From Streptococcus oralis (GTDB taxonomy: Bacteria; Bacillota; Bacilli; Lactobacillales; Streptococcaceae): a stretch of 26,815 nt of DNA. The position numbers and the translations under genes were made by a program. This document shows, in pieces, positions 1-12,230 of this stretch (positions are counted from its first letter, which is position 1; each line of letters begins with the position of its first letter). Where the stretch lies: contig CALHBZ010000245.1 of assembly GCA_937930605.1 (NCBI GenBank), positions 1 through 26,815 on the forward strand, in the 5' to 3' direction. The notes below the pieces were generated by a model that was not told the DNA's origin, searched no databases, and saw nothing but the letters and a program-made list of their open reading frames with translations.

Positions 1-22
1 CAATAACGAGTTATATCGTTTT

Positions 23-31
23 ATTATACCA
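23..31 (-). promoter_or_regulatory. Candidate extended -10 promoter reading out of the window
   Basis: On the minus strand this reads TGGTATAAT, a perfect extended -10 element, about 35 bp beyond the psr terminator. No good -35 is visible. The predicted start of transcription is near position 16, inside an interrupted inverted repeat (AACGA-N6-TCGTT, 5-20) that could be an operator. The gene it would drive lies left of the window. Confidence 0.4.
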
Positions 32-63
32 TAAAAAAGCCTTAAAAATCCATCAGATACCGT

Positions 64-117
64 AAAAAATCAAAGCTTCATCTACTCTTTTTGCTAGTGA
101 ATAAAGCTTTGATTTTT
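64..117 (-). terminator. Rho-independent terminator after psr
   Basis: A 14-bp perfect stem (65-78 with 104-117) encloses a loop of about 25 nt. On the minus strand it runs into six T. It lies just downstream of the psr stop codon and would end the aroA-aroK-pheA-psr transcript. The loop is long, but TTCA/TGAA pairing can shorten it. Confidence 0.75.
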
Positions 118-130
118 ATTTATATACATC

Positions 131-1405
131 TTATCTCATTCCCATTTGGGCGAGTTTAGTCCGGTATTTGTTTTGGTCGACAAGTAGACCTTGTCCTCCG
201 TAGACATCATAAGCGTCTACCCAATCGCCAAGTTCTGGCACTGTCAACCTTTCAATACCATTCTGGGCACCTTCGATAACTGACAAACCATTGGTCAATA
301 AGAAGCTATACGGTAGATTGGTTGAAGTCATTCCAAAGACCTTTCCAAGCGCCTCTGAACCTGTAAAGAGTTTGGTCGGGTCTTTGATTTGCTCAAGAAC
401 AGCTGACATGACCTGCTGTTGACGTTTGGTACGGCCATAGTCTCCCTCATCATCATCACGGAAGCGGGCGTAGTTAAGTAAGGTTGAGCCATTCATTTGT
501 TGCTTGCCAGCACGAATCGTTTGAGTTGGCGACTCTGTTTCTGTTGCATGAAGATCATCTCCGACTGCAACTTCTGTCAGAGGCTGACCATTCAATGTTG
601 AGAATTGAGCATCGATGGTCACCCCATCAGGAAATAGAGTATCAATAGCAGTTGCAAAGGCCTGAAAATCCACTAGAGCATAATACTTAATATCCAAATC
701 AAAGTTATCTTTTAAAACCTTGCGAACCATTTCTGCTCCTTTTTGTCCCTCCTGCTCCCCAAGTTCATAGGCTACGTTGAGTTTGTTATCCCTCTGCTTC
801 TTTCCATTCACAATCTGGCTGTAGCCATCAATATAGACTAGGTTGTCACGCATGAAGCTGACTAGCTTAATCTTCTTATCTGATCCGCTAACGTTTAGTA
901 CCATGATCGTGTCTGTGCGAGTTTCTGCACTGTTTTGACCAATACGGCCATCTGTCCCCATGATTAGGATATTCACCCCGTCTTTAGTATCTTGACCATT
1001 AAAGACCTCTACTTGAGCTGCCTTGGCGTCAGCTGGCTTATTGCTAGTAGTTGCCGACTGGAAACCTCGAAGGAACATAATAATCATGCCCGCAGCCACA
1101 CAGGTTATCAACAGTAAAAGCCAAATTAGAACTCGTTTAAAAAATCTTCTTGGTTTCTTCTTTTTTACTTCTGGAAGAGAAGAAAATTTCTGATGTCTAT
1201 TCGAGCGACTTTGATTGGAATACTGTGGAATTCCAATGTCCTTCCCTAGATTTTTTTCCCTTTCATTAGAGGGTGATTCGCCGTCCATTTTTCTTTTCAG
1301 ATAGTCAAATTCTCTCTTTTCTCTGTCATTTAGATAATGAATATTCTTAAAAAGGTAGTCATAACGTAACTGCTCATGATGACTTAAAGGGCTTTCTTTG
1401 CTCAT
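131..1405 (-). CDS. psr: LytR-CpsA-Psr (LCP) family cell wall glycopolymer ligase
   Basis: LCP proteins transfer undecaprenyl-linked polymers such as teichoic acids or capsule onto peptidoglycan at the outer face of the membrane. This 424-residue protein has a charged cytoplasmic N terminus (1-91, with a KKKKPRR stretch), one membrane segment (about 92-114) and an extracellular LCP domain from about 140. The domain shows the family signatures NILIMGTDGR, TRTDTIMVLNV (163-172), SFMRD (183-187) and NYARFRDDDEGDYGRTKRQQ (311-330), the last giving the Arg residues that bind pyrophosphate. It is the last gene of the aromatic operon: its ATG overlaps the pheA stop as ATGA, so translational coupling is likely, and a terminator follows. 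The name psr follows the pneumococcal homologue next to pheA. Family certain, exact polymer substrate not visible. Confidence 0.93.
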   Translation of the reverse strand: MSKESPLSHHEQLRYDYLFKNIHYLNDREKREFDYLKRKMDGESPSNEREKNLGKDIGIPQYSNQSRSNRHQKFSSLPEVKKKKPRRFFKRVLIWLLLLITCVAAGMIIMFLRGFQSATTSNKPADAKAAQVEVFNGQDTKDGVNILIMGTDGRIGQNSAETRTDTIMVLNVSGSDKKIKLVSFMRDNLVYIDGYSQIVNGKKQRDNKLNVAYELGEQEGQKGAEMVRKVLKDNFDLDIKYYALVDFQAFATAIDTLFPDGVTIDAQFSTLNGQPLTEVAVGDDLHATETESPTQTIRAGKQQMNGSTLLNYARFRDDDEGDYGRTKRQQQVMSAVLEQIKDPTKLFTGSEALGKVFGMTSTNLPYSFLLTNGLSVIEGAQNGIERLTVPELGDWVDAYDVYGGQGLLVDQNKYRTKLAQMGMR

Positions 1406-2246
1406 AGGCTCTCCTTTCCTAAATCTCTAATGGTGAAAATAGGGTAGGTTCCCAATATCTTGTACTGGATCCCAATTGTTTCGAGTTCTTGTCTGGCAAA
1501 ATGAACCAGCTCTTTGGCACTATAATCCACATCAATAATGAAAAAATATTCTCCCAAGGCTGTTTTCAAAGGGCGACTTTCTATCTTGGTTAAGTCAATA
1601 CCTCGCCATGCAAAGGTTGAAAGAGCCTTGTAGAGGGCACCAGGAAGGTTGTCTGGTAAGGTTAAGGCCAAACTCATTTTTTCAGTTTGTGATTGCAAAG
1701 GGATAGTGGGAATCTCAGACCCTAAAACCCAAAAACGAGTGAAATTGGCTTCCATTTCTTGGATATCTTCTGCTATCAGCTCCAAACCATACTCGGCAGC
1801 TGAGTTTCTAGGGGCAATAGCTGCAAAAGCTTGGTCTGGATGTTCAGCGATGAAGCGGGCTGCATAGGCTGTGCTTGCCGTCACTTCAAGCTGGGCTTCT
1901 GGGTAATGCTCATCTATGAATTTCTTTCCTTGAGCCAGGGCTTGAGGGTGGGAAAAGATTTTCTCAATTTTTAACTGACCAGGAACTGTCATCAGTTGCT
2001 GATGAATGGGTTGTACTATTTCTGCAACAGCCTGAATGTCCGCCTGATGAAAAAGATAGTCCAAGCTTTCATGCACACTTCCCTCAATGGAGTTTTCAAC
2101 TGGCACCACCGAATAGTCCACCAAGCCCTGTTCATAGGCCTTGATAACATCTGTAATATTGGCAAAGGCTTGTAATTCCTCATTAGGAAAAGCAGTTTGC
2201 ACAACGTGGTGCGAAAAAGATCCCTTAGGACCTAGATAAGCAATTT

Positions 2247-2250
<4 letters not shown>
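1402..2250 (-). CDS. pheA: Prephenate dehydratase
   Basis: Converts prephenate to phenylpyruvate, the penultimate step of phenylalanine synthesis. The 282 residues comprise the periplasmic-binding-like catalytic domain (1 to about 180, with the conserved TRFWVLG at 171-177) and a C-terminal ACT domain (about 190-275) with GALYKAL (204-210) and ESRP (224-227), the motifs that bind phenylalanine for feedback inhibition. It is a monofunctional enzyme with no chorismate mutase domain; no chorismate mutase gene is present in this window. The start overlaps the aroK stop by 4 bp (ATGA) and the stop overlaps the psr start in the same way. Length and motifs are typical, so I see no sign of decay. Confidence 0.97.
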
Positions 2251-4032
<1,782 letters not shown>

Positions 4033-4040
4033 TTATCACA

Positions 4041-4074
4041 AAAAAGCCAGAAATTCCTGAAATTTCTGGCTTTT
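4041..4074 (-). terminator. Terminator between ylbF and aroA, inside the aromatic operon
   Basis: AGCCAGAAATT pairs with AATTTCTGGCT around a short loop, giving an 11-bp stem followed on the minus strand by six T. It splits the gene cluster into an upstream part (methyltransferase to ylbF) and a downstream part (aroA to psr), and would make downstream expression depend on partial read-through or a promoter in the short gap before aroA. Confidence 0.8.
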
Positions 4075-4088
4075 ATACAGATAAAATA

Positions 4089-4427
4089 CTATTTCAACAA
4101 TTCTGAAACAGGTTCAAAGACAATTTTTTCAATGTCCGAAAGGTAAATCGATAATTGTTGCTGTTTGGCAAAGAAATCTGACAAAAGAGTGTTCTCTTGG
4201 ATCTGCTTGCTGAAGGACTGCATCTTTTCTTGGAAAGAGGCATCTGGCATTTGTCCAGTTTGCGCCATGACTTGGATTTCTTGCTGGAAGGCAAGGTAGT
4301 CTGCAAAAATCTTGCTAGCTTGTTCATCTGCTTGGATGGCATCTTTTGCCGCCTTAACCGCCTTGTATTCTGGTAATTCGCGTAAACCGCGACTAAGTTC
4401 ATTTGCAGTATCGTAAATATTTGACAT
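4089..4427 (-). CDS. YlbF/YmcA family protein
   Basis: A 112-residue, all-helical, soluble protein of the YlbF/YmcA (DUF964) family. In Bacillus subtilis the family members YlbF, YmcA and YaaT form a complex that affects RNase Y and mRNA processing; whether this streptococcal member does the same is not known from sequence. It starts 10 bp after tyrA and ends just before a terminator, so it is the last gene of the first transcript part. The sequence is rich in Gln, Lys and Glu, without cysteines, so the iron-sulfur binding reported for the Bacillus complex is not supported here. The family call is firm, the role is inferred. Confidence 0.88.
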   Translation of the reverse strand: MSNIYDTANELSRGLRELPEYKAVKAAKDAIQADEQASKIFADYLAFQQEIQVMAQTGQMPDASFQEKMQSFSKQIQENTLLSDFFAKQQQLSIYLSDIEKIVFEPVSELLK

Positions 4428-4437
4428 GATTTTCTCC

Positions 4438-5541
4438 TTATTTGATGACGACTGTGTAGTCCGTATTTTCTGTAATTAAGCGCTCAGCTCGTTCTAAATC
4501 TTGAGCATTTTTAAATGAAATTTGTAGAATCCCGTGAACATCCTCACGGTTTTCTTCATTGATGTGGATATTGACCAAGGAAGTTCCTCGTAACAATTCC
4601 AAAATCCTCAAGATGACATCTTCTTCATCGGGAACATCAACATAGAGGTCATAAGAACTGTCCACGCCTCCACGTTTATGGATTTTCATAGCCTGACGTT
4701 GCTCACGCGCTTGGTTGAAAAAGTTCCAAATCTGCTCTTCTTCCCCCTTGCTAATAGCCTGACCAATCTCATCTAAGCGTTCCTTGAAATCCTCAATCCG
4801 CTCTAGAATAGTCTCACGATTTGATAAGAGAATAGAAGTCCACATACCTGGTTCACTCTCTGCAATACGGGTCATATCTCGAAAACCACCCGCCGCAAAG
4901 CGCCTTGCCATCTCATGTTCTTGAGCATAGACAGCTGTCTGCTCCATGAGACCTGACGCCAAGATATGGGGAAAATGGCTAACCTGTGAAGTTACTCGAT
5001 CGTGCTCCTTGGCATCAATTTCAATGAAACGAGCATGGAGACCAGAAAGTAGGTCCTTCATTTCCTCAAGCGTATCTGGACTAGTCAAACTCGATGGTGT
5101 AAAGATATAGTAGGCATTTTCAAAGAGATTGACATCGGCAGAGGCAGCTCCTGTCTTGTGGCTACCAGCCATAGGATGGGCCCCGACAAAACGAACAGAC
5201 TTACCAGCCAAATACTGCTCCGCTGCATCTACAATGGCAGCCTTGGTCGAGCCAGCATCTGAAATAATAACGCCTTCTTTCAAGTTCAAACCTGCCAACT
5301 CCTGAATAAAAGCAATGGTCTGCTTGATTGGCAAGGTCAGAATGATGACATCTGCCAGAGGAGCAAAACTGGCAAAATCATCCGTCGCACGGTCAATCAT
5401 TCCCCTCTCCAAGGCAATGTCTCTCGAAGTCTGACTACGATTATAACCCAAAATTTTATACTCAGGATGGTCACGCCTGATACCGAGCGCCATCGAGGCA
5501 CCAATCAAACCTAGACCTGCGATATAGATGGTTTTTGCCAT
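4438..5541 (-). CDS. tyrA: Prephenate dehydrogenase
   Basis: Oxidises and decarboxylates prephenate to 4-hydroxyphenylpyruvate with NAD, the branch to tyrosine. The 367-residue protein starts with the Rossmann loop [10 protein letters not shown] (10-19), has the catalytic region [14 protein letters not shown] with its active-site His, and ends with an ACT domain (about 295-367, [20 protein letters not shown] region) that is expected to sense tyrosine. It lies 9 bp after aroC and 10 bp before ylbF. It is a monofunctional TyrA, with no fused chorismate mutase. Confidence 0.96.
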   Translation of the reverse strand: MAKTIYIAGLGLIGASMALGIRRDHPEYKILGYNRSQTSRDIALERGMIDRATDDFASFAPLADVIILTLPIKQTIAFIQELAGLNLKEGVIISDAGSTKAAIVDAAEQYLAGKSVRFVGAHPMAGSHKTGAASADVNLFENAYYIFTPSSLTSPDTLEEMKDLLSGLHARFIEIDAKEHDRVTSQVSHFPHILASGLMEQTAVYAQEHEMARRFAAGGFRDMTRIAESEPGMWTSILLSNRETILERIEDFKERLDEIGQAISKGEEEQIWNFFNQAREQRQAMKIHKRGGVDSSYDLYVDVPDEEDVILRILELLRGTSLVNIHINEENREDVHGILQISFKNAQDLERAERLITENTDYTVVIK

Positions 5542-5550
5542 AGAGACTCC

Positions 5551-6717
5551 TTAATAATTCTTTGTATAGTCACGGTGTTTGGCTACCGCTTCTTTTAATT
5601 CTTCTAGGTTATCGGATGAGAATTTTTCAAGAATTTCCTGCGCTAAGACGGTTGCGACAACTGCCTCCATGACCACACCTGCGGCTGGAAGAGCGGTTGG
5701 ATCACTTCTCTCCACAGTTGCCTTATAAGGTTCGTGAGTCTCGATATCTACACTCATCAGAGGTTTATAAAGGGTGGGGATGGGTTTCATGACACCTCGA
5801 ACAACGATGGTTTGCCCATTGGTCATGCCACCTTCAAAACCACCTAGATTATTGGTACGGCGAGTATAGCCGTCTTCTTTAGACCAGAGAATTTCGTCCA
5901 TGACTTGGCTGCCTTTACGGTAACCAGCCTCAAACCCAAGACCAAATTCTACCCCTTTAAAGGCATTGATAGAAACAACAGCTTGGGCCAGTCTAGCATC
6001 CAATTTTCGGTCCCATTGAACATAGGAACCAAGACCAACTGGAAGGCCTCCGACGACTGTTTCCACAACTCCACCAATGGTATCACCATCACGCTTGATT
6101 TGGTCAATATAATCCTTGATTTCCTGTTCTCGTTCTTGGTTGACAATAGAAACTTCTGACTGGGCAGCTCTTTCCTTAATCTCAGCGACCGTCAGATTTT
6201 CAGGGACATCGATTTCCTTACCACCAAAGACCACGACATGGTTGGCAATTTCTATCTCCAGTTCAGCCAAGAGGCGTTTAGCTACTGCTCCAACTGCCAC
6301 TCGCATGGTGGTTTCACGGGCAGATGAACGCTCCAAGGAATTTCGCAAATCATCAAAACGGTACTTGATACCCCCAACCAAATCGGCATGACCTGGCCGA
6401 GGATGAGTGATTTTCCGTTTGCTTTTAAGGCGGTCTTCAATGTCCTCCGCAGACATGATATCCAACCATTTTTGGTGGTCCTTATTGACGACATCCATAG
6501 TAATGGGAGCCCCAGTCGTCTTTCCATGGCGAACGCCCGATGTAAAGACAACCTGGTCGCTCTCAATCTTCATACGACCACCACGACCGTAGCCACCCTG
6601 ACGGCGTTTAAGGTCCTCATTAATATCCTCAGCTGTCAAAGGAAGTCCAGCTGGAATTCCCTCGATGATAGCTGTCAGACGGGGGCCGTGTGATTCTCCT
6701 GCAGTTAAATATCTCAT
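5551..6717 (-). CDS. aroC: Chorismate synthase
   Basis: Makes chorismate from EPSP by trans-1,4 elimination; needs reduced FMN although the reaction is redox neutral. The 388 residues carry GESHG near the N terminus, [22 protein letters not shown] and [11 protein letters not shown], the FMN and substrate-binding signatures of the family. Length is normal for the monofunctional enzyme, which depends on a separate flavin reductase. It sits 9 bp after aroB and 9 bp before tyrA, well inside the operon. Confidence 0.98.
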   Translation of the reverse strand: MRYLTAGESHGPRLTAIIEGIPAGLPLTAEDINEDLKRRQGGYGRGGRMKIESDQVVFTSGVRHGKTTGAPITMDVVNKDHQKWLDIMSAEDIEDRLKSKRKITHPRPGHADLVGGIKYRFDDLRNSLERSSARETTMRVAVGAVAKRLLAELEIEIANHVVVFGGKEIDVPENLTVAEIKERAAQSEVSIVNQEREQEIKDYIDQIKRDGDTIGGVVETVVGGLPVGLGSYVQWDRKLDARLAQAVVSINAFKGVEFGLGFEAGYRKGSQVMDEILWSKEDGYTRRTNNLGGFEGGMTNGQTIVVRGVMKPIPTLYKPLMSVDIETHEPYKATVERSDPTALPAAGVVMEAVVATVLAQEILEKFSSDNLEELKEAVAKHRDYTKNY

Positions 6718-6726
6718 ACGTTCTCC

Positions 6727-7794
6727 TTATTTTACCAAGTAGTCTTTCATCTCTTCCAGAGAAACTGGGTGAATGGTCGCTGAACCAAGCTCTGGTACCA
6801 AGACCAATTTCAAGGTGTTCCCACGCGCTTTCTTATCATGAGTCAAAGCTTGATAAAGTTTATCAACATCCCAGTTTTCATAGTCAACAGGCAAACCAAA
6901 TTTCTGACACATAGCTGTAATAGACTGAGTTATTCCTTCTGGCATGAGGCCTTTCCCCTCAGCAACCTTGGAAATCTGCACCATGCCCATGGCGACAGCC
7001 TCCCCATGCATGACTTTTCCATAACCGGCAGTCGCTTCTATAGCATGCCCAATAGTGTGGCCAAAATTGAGGTAAAGGCGGACACCCTTGTCCAACTCAT
7101 CCTCAACTACCATCTTGCGCTTAACTTGGCAAGAATGTTCAATCAAAGACTCTGCATGTTCTAAAATGCTTTCAACAGAACCATCTAACTCCGTCAAGAG
7201 AGCCCATAGTTCCACATCCTCAATCAAGCCATACTTGATGACCTCGCCCATCCCCTCAATCAGCTCTCTTTTTCCGAGCGTTTCTAGGACAAGCGGATCA
7301 ATCAGAACCCCATCAGGTTGGGCAAAAGTTCCTACCATATTCTTAGCAAAAGGAGTATTAACACCTGTTTTACCACCGATAGAAGAATCAACCTGGGCTG
7401 TCAAACTAGTCGGAATCTGAACAAAGTGAATGCCCCGCATATAGGTAGAGGCCACAAAGCCTGCCAGGTCTCCAACGACACCACCACCAAGGGCCACAAT
7501 CCCATCGCTACGAGTCAGACCTTGCTTGACTAAAAATTCATAGACTTTCTGAACAGTAGTTAAATTCTTTCTTTCTTCACCTTCTAAAAAGTCAAAAACA
7601 GCTACCTGAAAACCAGCATCCTCCAGGCTGAGCTTGACCTTCTCCGCGTAGAGTGAGGCCACATGGTTGTCTGTTACGATAATCACTTTTTGCGGTTGCC
7701 AAAGCTCTCGCAACCATTGACCTGCTTGCGATAGACAACCTTTTTCAATCTGAATATCATAAGGATGATGTGGAATATCGATTCTGATTTTCAT
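6727..7794 (-). CDS. aroB: 3-dehydroquinate synthase
   Basis: Cyclises DAHP to 3-dehydroquinate, using NAD and a divalent metal. The 355-residue protein has the NAD-binding [11 protein letters not shown], the strand and loop [19 protein letters not shown], and metal ligands in [11 protein letters not shown] and HGEAVAMGM. It is separated from aroE by 18 bp and from aroC by 9 bp. The DAHP synthase that feeds it is not in this window. Confidence 0.97.
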   Translation of the reverse strand: MKIRIDIPHHPYDIQIEKGCLSQAGQWLRELWQPQKVIIVTDNHVASLYAEKVKLSLEDAGFQVAVFDFLEGEERKNLTTVQKVYEFLVKQGLTRSDGIVALGGGVVGDLAGFVASTYMRGIHFVQIPTSLTAQVDSSIGGKTGVNTPFAKNMVGTFAQPDGVLIDPLVLETLGKRELIEGMGEVIKYGLIEDVELWALLTELDGSVESILEHAESLIEHSCQVKRKMVVEDELDKGVRLYLNFGHTIGHAIEATAGYGKVMHGEAVAMGMVQISKVAEGKGLMPEGITQSITAMCQKFGLPVDYENWDVDKLYQALTHDKKARGNTLKLVLVPELGSATIHPVSLEEMKDYLVK

Positions 7795-7812
7795 AGTAGG
7801 ATCTCCTTTTCA

Positions 7813-8667
7813 CTATTTATATTTTTCTGTTAAGGACTGCCAAATCTCGTCTGTCGGCATTTCTTTTCCTGTCCACAGTTGAAAAGCTTCAGCAGCTTGA
7901 TAGAGCAACATTCCCAGACCATTGACAGCTGGATTGCCCTGACTTTTAGCCCATTTCAAAAATGGTGTTTCAAATGGTTGGTAAATGATATCTGCCACCA
8001 AGAGAGTTTCTGGCAAATTGATGCTTTCTGGAACTGGAGACGACTGGCCATCCATCCCCACACTGGTCGCATTGACAAGTAGATCCGACTTGGCAATCTT
8101 TTCTTGCAGTTCAGAAATATCCTCTAAAGCATACAAGCCCACTTTAAAGGCAGTCTGCTCCTGTAACTTATCTAGGTAAGGTCTTGTTTTTTCCATAGAA
8201 ACTGAACGAACAAAGACTGAAATCTGACTGACGCCATCTAAAATAGCCTGTGCCAAAATGGACTTGGCCGCGCCACCTGCTCCCAGAATGGTCATTTTCT
8301 TATCCGAGATTGTAAAAGAAGGCAAGCTCTTAAAGAATCCCTTGCCATCTGTATTATATCCAATTAACGTTCCGTCTTGATTAACAACTGTGTTGACCGC
8401 CCCAATCAAACGAGCCTCATCACTCAACTCATCCAGATAAGGAATCACCTGCTCCTTGTAAGGCATAGACAGGTTGATCCCAAACATCTGGTAACGGCGA
8501 ATATTGGCGACTGTTTCTGCCAAGTCACCCACTTCAATCTCCCAAGCCACATAGGCACCATTGGTAGCTGTCGCCTCAAAGGCTCTATTGTGGATGAAGG
8601 GTGAAATAGAGTGTTTGATGGGATTTGCAACAACTGCAGCTAAACGTGTATAGCCATCAAGCTTCAT
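7813..8667 (-). CDS. aroE: Shikimate dehydrogenase
   Basis: Reduces 3-dehydroshikimate to shikimate with NADPH. The 284 residues include SISPFIHN for substrate binding, SMPYKEQV with the catalytic Lys (usually NVTIPYK, here the variant NLSMPYK), NTDGKGF, the nucleotide loop GAGGAAKSI and NATSVGM. Its start overlaps the end of aroD by 11 bp. The SMPYK variant is common in Firmicutes and does not suggest loss of function. Confidence 0.96.
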   Translation of the reverse strand: MKLDGYTRLAAVVANPIKHSISPFIHNRAFEATATNGAYVAWEIEVGDLAETVANIRRYQMFGINLSMPYKEQVIPYLDELSDEARLIGAVNTVVNQDGTLIGYNTDGKGFFKSLPSFTISDKKMTILGAGGAAKSILAQAILDGVSQISVFVRSVSMEKTRPYLDKLQEQTAFKVGLYALEDISELQEKIAKSDLLVNATSVGMDGQSSPVPESINLPETLLVADIIYQPFETPFLKWAKSQGNPAVNGLGMLLYQAAEAFQLWTGKEMPTDEIWQSLTEKYK

Positions 8668-9334
8668 CCAAAATCTCCCTGATTTTTTTCATGTTTGATA
8701 GAGAAATCTGACCTGGGGCACTCGCTTCATCTAGACTAGCAAATGACCAACTTGAACCCGTCACATCTGAAGTGATACGAGATACCTTGCCCATTTTCCC
8801 CATGGAAATGGTCACGTAGTCTTGCTCAGGGTTGAGTGTTTTAAATCCTCGTGTGTAGTTCATCAAGTCTAAAACATCTTGCTCCGTATGGGCCATGACA
8901 GATACCTTAACCACTTTTGGAGAGAGACTGGTCAACTCAGACAGGATCTCCATCATGTTTTCAGGTGTCTCTTGGAAATTATGGTAACTCAAAACAAGAT
9001 TTGGAAAATCCAACATCTCCTCAAAAACGTCCTTGTAGCTGAAATACTCAAAATCCACATAGTCTGGTTGATAGAGTTGAGTGACTTCCTTGATGATTTG
9101 AACATACTCTTCGGAAGACAGTTCAATTTCTCCTCCCTCAGCTCGCGTGCGAAGGGTAAAGACAAGTTCACGTCCTGCAAATTTCTCAAAGATAGCAGGC
9201 GCTACCTGTAAAATAGCGTCCTTTGCAAGAAAGTCCGCACGCCACTCAATGATATCGGCATCTTCATACCGTGTGGCATCCAGCTCTTGCGCTTCTTCTA
9301 AACTTCTTGGCATCACTGAAACGATTAATTTCAT
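8657..9334 (-). CDS. aroD: Type I 3-dehydroquinate dehydratase
   Basis: Dehydrates 3-dehydroquinate by a Schiff-base mechanism. The 225-residue protein fits the type I fold: IIEWRADFL (substrate-binding Glu/Arg), LVLSYHNF with the catalytic His, and [10 protein letters not shown] with the Schiff-base Lys. The start overlaps the stop of the methyltransferase gene as ATGA, and the end overlaps aroE by 11 bp, so it is translationally tied to both neighbours. Confidence 0.96.
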   Translation of the reverse strand: MKLIVSVMPRSLEEAQELDATRYEDADIIEWRADFLAKDAILQVAPAIFEKFAGRELVFTLRTRAEGGEIELSSEEYVQIIKEVTQLYQPDYVDFEYFSYKDVFEEMLDFPNLVLSYHNFQETPENMMEILSELTSLSPKVVKVSVMAHTEQDVLDLMNYTRGFKTLNPEQDYVTISMGKMGKVSRITSDVTGSSWSFASLDEASAPGQISLSNMKKIREILDEA

Positions 9335-10494
9335 CTACTAACCTTCATACTAATCACCTTGAGGTAATTACTGCTTTCATCTTTTTTATTATAGGCAAAG
9401 TCTGCTGGAAGTCCGTATTTATTCAAGACTTGATACCTTCTTCCTGCAAAACCTTTATCAATTTGTTCTGTAAATTTCTGGCGGGAAACATTGGCAGCAT
9501 TCGTACTAGCAATGATAATGCCTCCCGGATTTAAAATCTCTAGACTCTGAGAAATCAACTTGTGATAGTCCTTAGCCACAGAAAATGTTTGTTTTTTATT
9601 GCGAGCAAAGCTCGGTGGATCCAGGACAATCACATCGTATGCCAAGCCCTTTCGCTTGGCATACTTAAAGTACTCAAAGACATCCATGACGATAAAACGA
9701 TGGTTGTCTGTACTGAGTCCATTTGCCAGAAAATGAGCTTCTGACAGCTCTCTGGACCGTTTTGCCAAGTCGACAGAAGTCGTTTCACTCGCGCCTCCCA
9801 TAGCTGCAGCAACTGAAAAGGCAGCCGTATAGGAAAACATATTGAGCAAGGATTTACCCATGGCTAGACCACCCACCAAACTCCCACGAACCTCATGTTG
9901 GTCCAGAAAAATACCTGTCATCAAGCCATCATTCATAAAGACTTGATAGAGCACGCCATTCTCAAGAACAGTAAAATAGTCTGGCGCTTCCTCACCATAA
10001 ACATGGGCAGACTCGTAATCTAGACCTTTAAAACGAATCTTCTCATAAGCCCCAAAGACCTCAGGAAAGACTTCCTTAAAAGCCTTTATAATCAACTTAC
10101 GAATCTGATAAACATAAGAGTTGTACCAAGAAAAAACCACATAATCTCCGTAGAGATCAATAGTCAGACCACCAAAACCATCTCCCTCTTGGTTAAAGAG
10201 GCGAAAGGCAGTTGTCAAGTCATCCTGATAATAAGACTTTCTAGCTTCCTTAGCTTTACGAAACAGAGTTTCAAAGAAGGCTTGATCGAAAGAAACTTTT
10301 TCTTTGCTGACCAACCAGCCAATGCCTTTGTTCTGCTGAGAAAGATAGGCAGTCCCTAAAAACTTCCCGTCTTGACTAAAAACTTCTACTGCCTGATCCG
10401 TCAGATCAATATCTGTTAAATCACTTGCTTCCAAAAGAACTAGCCCCTTAGCTAGCTTTTTTTCAACACGTCTGCTGACCCTAATTCTATTCAT
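9331..10494 (-). CDS. RlmI/RlmK-like class I rRNA methyltransferase with PUA domain
   Basis: A SAM-dependent methyltransferase of the family that makes 5-methylcytosine in 23S rRNA in E. coli (RlmI). The start at 10494 ([17 protein letters not shown], 387 residues) is preferred over the in-frame ATG at 10530, because the latter lies in the -35 region of the promoter. Residues 1 to about 75 form a PUA RNA-binding domain; [18 protein letters not shown] is SAM motif I and [12 protein letters not shown] is the catalytic DPPSF motif. It has no ribosome binding site and its ATG falls on the predicted +1, so it is probably a leaderless message. It is first in the aromatic operon and overlaps aroD by 4 bp, which places amino acid synthesis under the control of this promoter. 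Target base is inferred from the family. Confidence 0.9.
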   Translation of the reverse strand: MNRIRVSRRVEKKLAKGLVLLEASDLTDIDLTDQAVEVFSQDGKFLGTAYLSQQNKGIGWLVSKEKVSFDQAFFETLFRKAKEARKSYYQDDLTTAFRLFNQEGDGFGGLTIDLYGDYVVFSWYNSYVYQIRKLIIKAFKEVFPEVFGAYEKIRFKGLDYESAHVYGEEAPDYFTVLENGVLYQVFMNDGLMTGIFLDQHEVRGSLVGGLAMGKSLLNMFSYTAAFSVAAAMGGASETTSVDLAKRSRELSEAHFLANGLSTDNHRFIVMDVFEYFKYAKRKGLAYDVIVLDPPSFARNKKQTFSVAKDYHKLISQSLEILNPGGIIIASTNAANVSRQKFTEQIDKGFAGRRYQVLNKYGLPADFAYNKKDESSNYLKVISMKVSR

Positions 10495-10501
10495 AGCTAC
10501 T

Positions 10502-10530
10502 ATTATAGCAAATTTTGTGACAATTCTCAA
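10502..10530 (-). promoter_or_regulatory. Promoter of the aromatic operon, placing +1 at the start codon
   Basis: Read on the minus strand: -35 TTGAGA (10525-10530), 17-nt spacer, extended -10 TGCTATAAT (hexamer 10502-10507). The hexamer ends 7 nt before the ATG at 10494, so +1 is expected at 10494 or 10495. No purine-rich ribosome binding site fits between. This is one of the strongest promoters in the window. Confidence 0.82.
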
Positions 10531-10695
10531 AAAAGAAACCGTTTAACCATCTATACTTTAGTTTACTAAGTGTCACTTTTGTTAAAAAGTTTAGTCATAT
10601 TATTCTTTATCCTAAAAACCCTTTTCCCAGCAATAGAGAGAGGGGGAGCAATCTCTAAAAATAGACAATTCTAGAAAGGGGGATAGAAAAAATTG

Positions 10696-10733
10696 CGCAA
10701 ACGTTTGCGTAGTTCTGGACTTTATGGTAGAAT
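10696..10733 (+). promoter_or_regulatory. amyA promoter with LacI-family (MalR/CcpA-like) operator
   Basis: CGCAAACGTTTGCG (10696-10709) is a 14-bp perfect palindrome with the central CG of LacI-family operators; as I recall, it closely matches the pneumococcal MalR operators of the maltosaccharide genes. It overlaps the -35 (TTGCGT, 10705-10710), followed by a 17-nt spacer and the extended -10 TGGTAGAAT (hexamer 10728-10733). A bound repressor would block polymerase. The amyA ribosome binding site AGAGGA follows at about 10754. Confidence 0.8.
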
Positions 10734-10766
10734 ATAACACATCATTGATAAGTAAGAGGAAAAACT

Positions 10767-12221
10767 ATGCAAAATCAGACACTTATGCAATACTTTGAAT
10801 GGTATCTGCCCCACGACGGACAACACTGGACGCGATTGGCAGATGACGCTGAACACCTAGCAAATCTTGGTATCAGTCATGTCTGGATGCCACCTGCCTT
10901 CAAGGCGACCAATGAAAAAGATGTGGGCTATGGCGTTTATGATCTTTTTGATCTAGGAGAATTTAATCAAAAAGGGACTGTCCGTACCAAGTATGGTTTC
11001 AAAGAAGACTATCTTCAAGCCATTCAAGCCCTAAAGGCACAGGGAATCCAACCTATGGCCGATGTGGTTCTCAATCACAAGGCCGCTGCCGATCACATGG
11101 AAGCCTTTCAGGTCATCGAAGTCGATCCTGAGGACCGTACAGTTCAACTAAGTGAACCCTTTACTATCAACGGATGGACCCACTTCACTTTTGATGGACG
11201 TCAGAAAACCTATAATGACTTTGAATGGCACTGGTACCACTTTACTGGTACTGACTACGATGCCAAACGCCGTAAGTCTGGCATTTACCTGATCCAAGGA
11301 GATAATAAAGGTTGGGCAAATGAGGAATTAGTCGACAACGAAAACGGCAACTACGACTATCTCATGTACGCTGACCTGGACTTTAAGCACCCTGAAGTCA
11401 TCCAAAATATCTATGACTGGGCTGACTGGTTCATTGAAACGACTGGTGTGGCAGGTTTCCGCTTGGATGCCGTTAAGCATATCGATTCCTTCTTTATGGG
11501 CAATTTCATCCGTGATATGAAGGAGAAATACGGTGAGGATTTCTATGTTTTCGGGGAATTTTGGAATCCAGACAAGGAAGCCAACCTAGACTATCTCGAG
11601 AAAACGGAAGAACGCTTTGACCTTGTCGATGTTCGTCTCCACCAAAACCTCTTTGAAGCCAGCCAAGCTGGTGCAAGCTACGACCTTCGTACTATCTTTA
11701 CTGATAGCTTGGCTGAACTCAAGCCTGATAAGGCTGTCACTTTCGTTGATAACCATGATACTCAAAGAGGACAGGCACTCGAATCAACCGTCGAAGAATG
11801 GTTTAAACCAGCAGCCTATGCGCTCATTTTATTACGCCAAGATGGTCTTCCATGTGTATTTTACGGAGACTACTATGGTATTTCAGGAAAATACGCCCAA
11901 GAAGATTTCAAAGAAGTCCTTGACCGACTCCTCGCCATCCGCAAAGACCGAGCCTATGGAGAGCAAACAGACTACTTTGACGATGCTAACTGTATCGGAT
12001 GGGTTCGTTCAGGTGCTGAAAACCAATCCCCAATCGCAGTCCTTATCTCAAATGACCAAGAAAACATCAAGTCCATGTTTGTCGGCCAAGAATGGGCTAA
12101 CCAGACCTTTGTAGATTTACTTGGAAACCATCAAGATCAAGTTACAATTGATGAGGAAGGTTATGGACAATTCCCTGTCTCAGCTACTTCGGTAAGTGTC
12201 TGGGCTGCCAATAAAATCTAA
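10767..12221 (+). CDS. amyA: Cytoplasmic alpha-amylase (GH13)
   Basis: Hydrolyses alpha-1,4 bonds of imported maltodextrins or stored glycogen inside the cell. The 484 residues have no signal peptide and begin directly with the barrel (MQYFEWYLPHDG). GH13 motifs are intact: DVVLNH (99-104), GFRLDAVKH with nucleophile Asp234, FGEFW with acid/base Glu264, and FVDNHD with transition-state Asp331. Layout and length fit the intracellular bacterial amylase subfamily (E. coli AmyA, GH13_5). It stands alone, divergent from the aromatic operon, with its own promoter, maltose-type operator and terminator, which suits control by sugar availability. Confidence 0.95.
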   Translation: MQNQTLMQYFEWYLPHDGQHWTRLADDAEHLANLGISHVWMPPAFKATNEKDVGYGVYDLFDLGEFNQKGTVRTKYGFKEDYLQAIQALKAQGIQPMADVVLNHKAAADHMEAFQVIEVDPEDRTVQLSEPFTINGWTHFTFDGRQKTYNDFEWHWYHFTGTDYDAKRRKSGIYLIQGDNKGWANEELVDNENGNYDYLMYADLDFKHPEVIQNIYDWADWFIETTGVAGFRLDAVKHIDSFFMGNFIRDMKEKYGEDFYVFGEFWNPDKEANLDYLEKTEERFDLVDVRLHQNLFEASQAGASYDLRTIFTDSLAELKPDKAVTFVDNHDTQRGQALESTVEEWFKPAAYALILLRQDGLPCVFYGDYYGISGKYAQEDFKEVLDRLLAIRKDRAYGEQTDYFDDANCIGWVRSGAENQSPIAVLISNDQENIKSMFVGQEWANQTFVDLLGNHQDQVTIDEEGYGQFPVSATSVSVWAANKI

Positions 12222-12230
12222 AAAACTAAG

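Noticed and set aside
10620..10695. Purine-rich stretch upstream of the amyA operator as a second control site
   Set aside because: AGAGAG/CTCT pairing is short and no regulator pattern is recognisable.
11617..12114. 165-residue open frame inside amyA in another frame
   Set aside because: Shadow of the strongly biased amyA codons; no ribosome binding site and no family resemblance.
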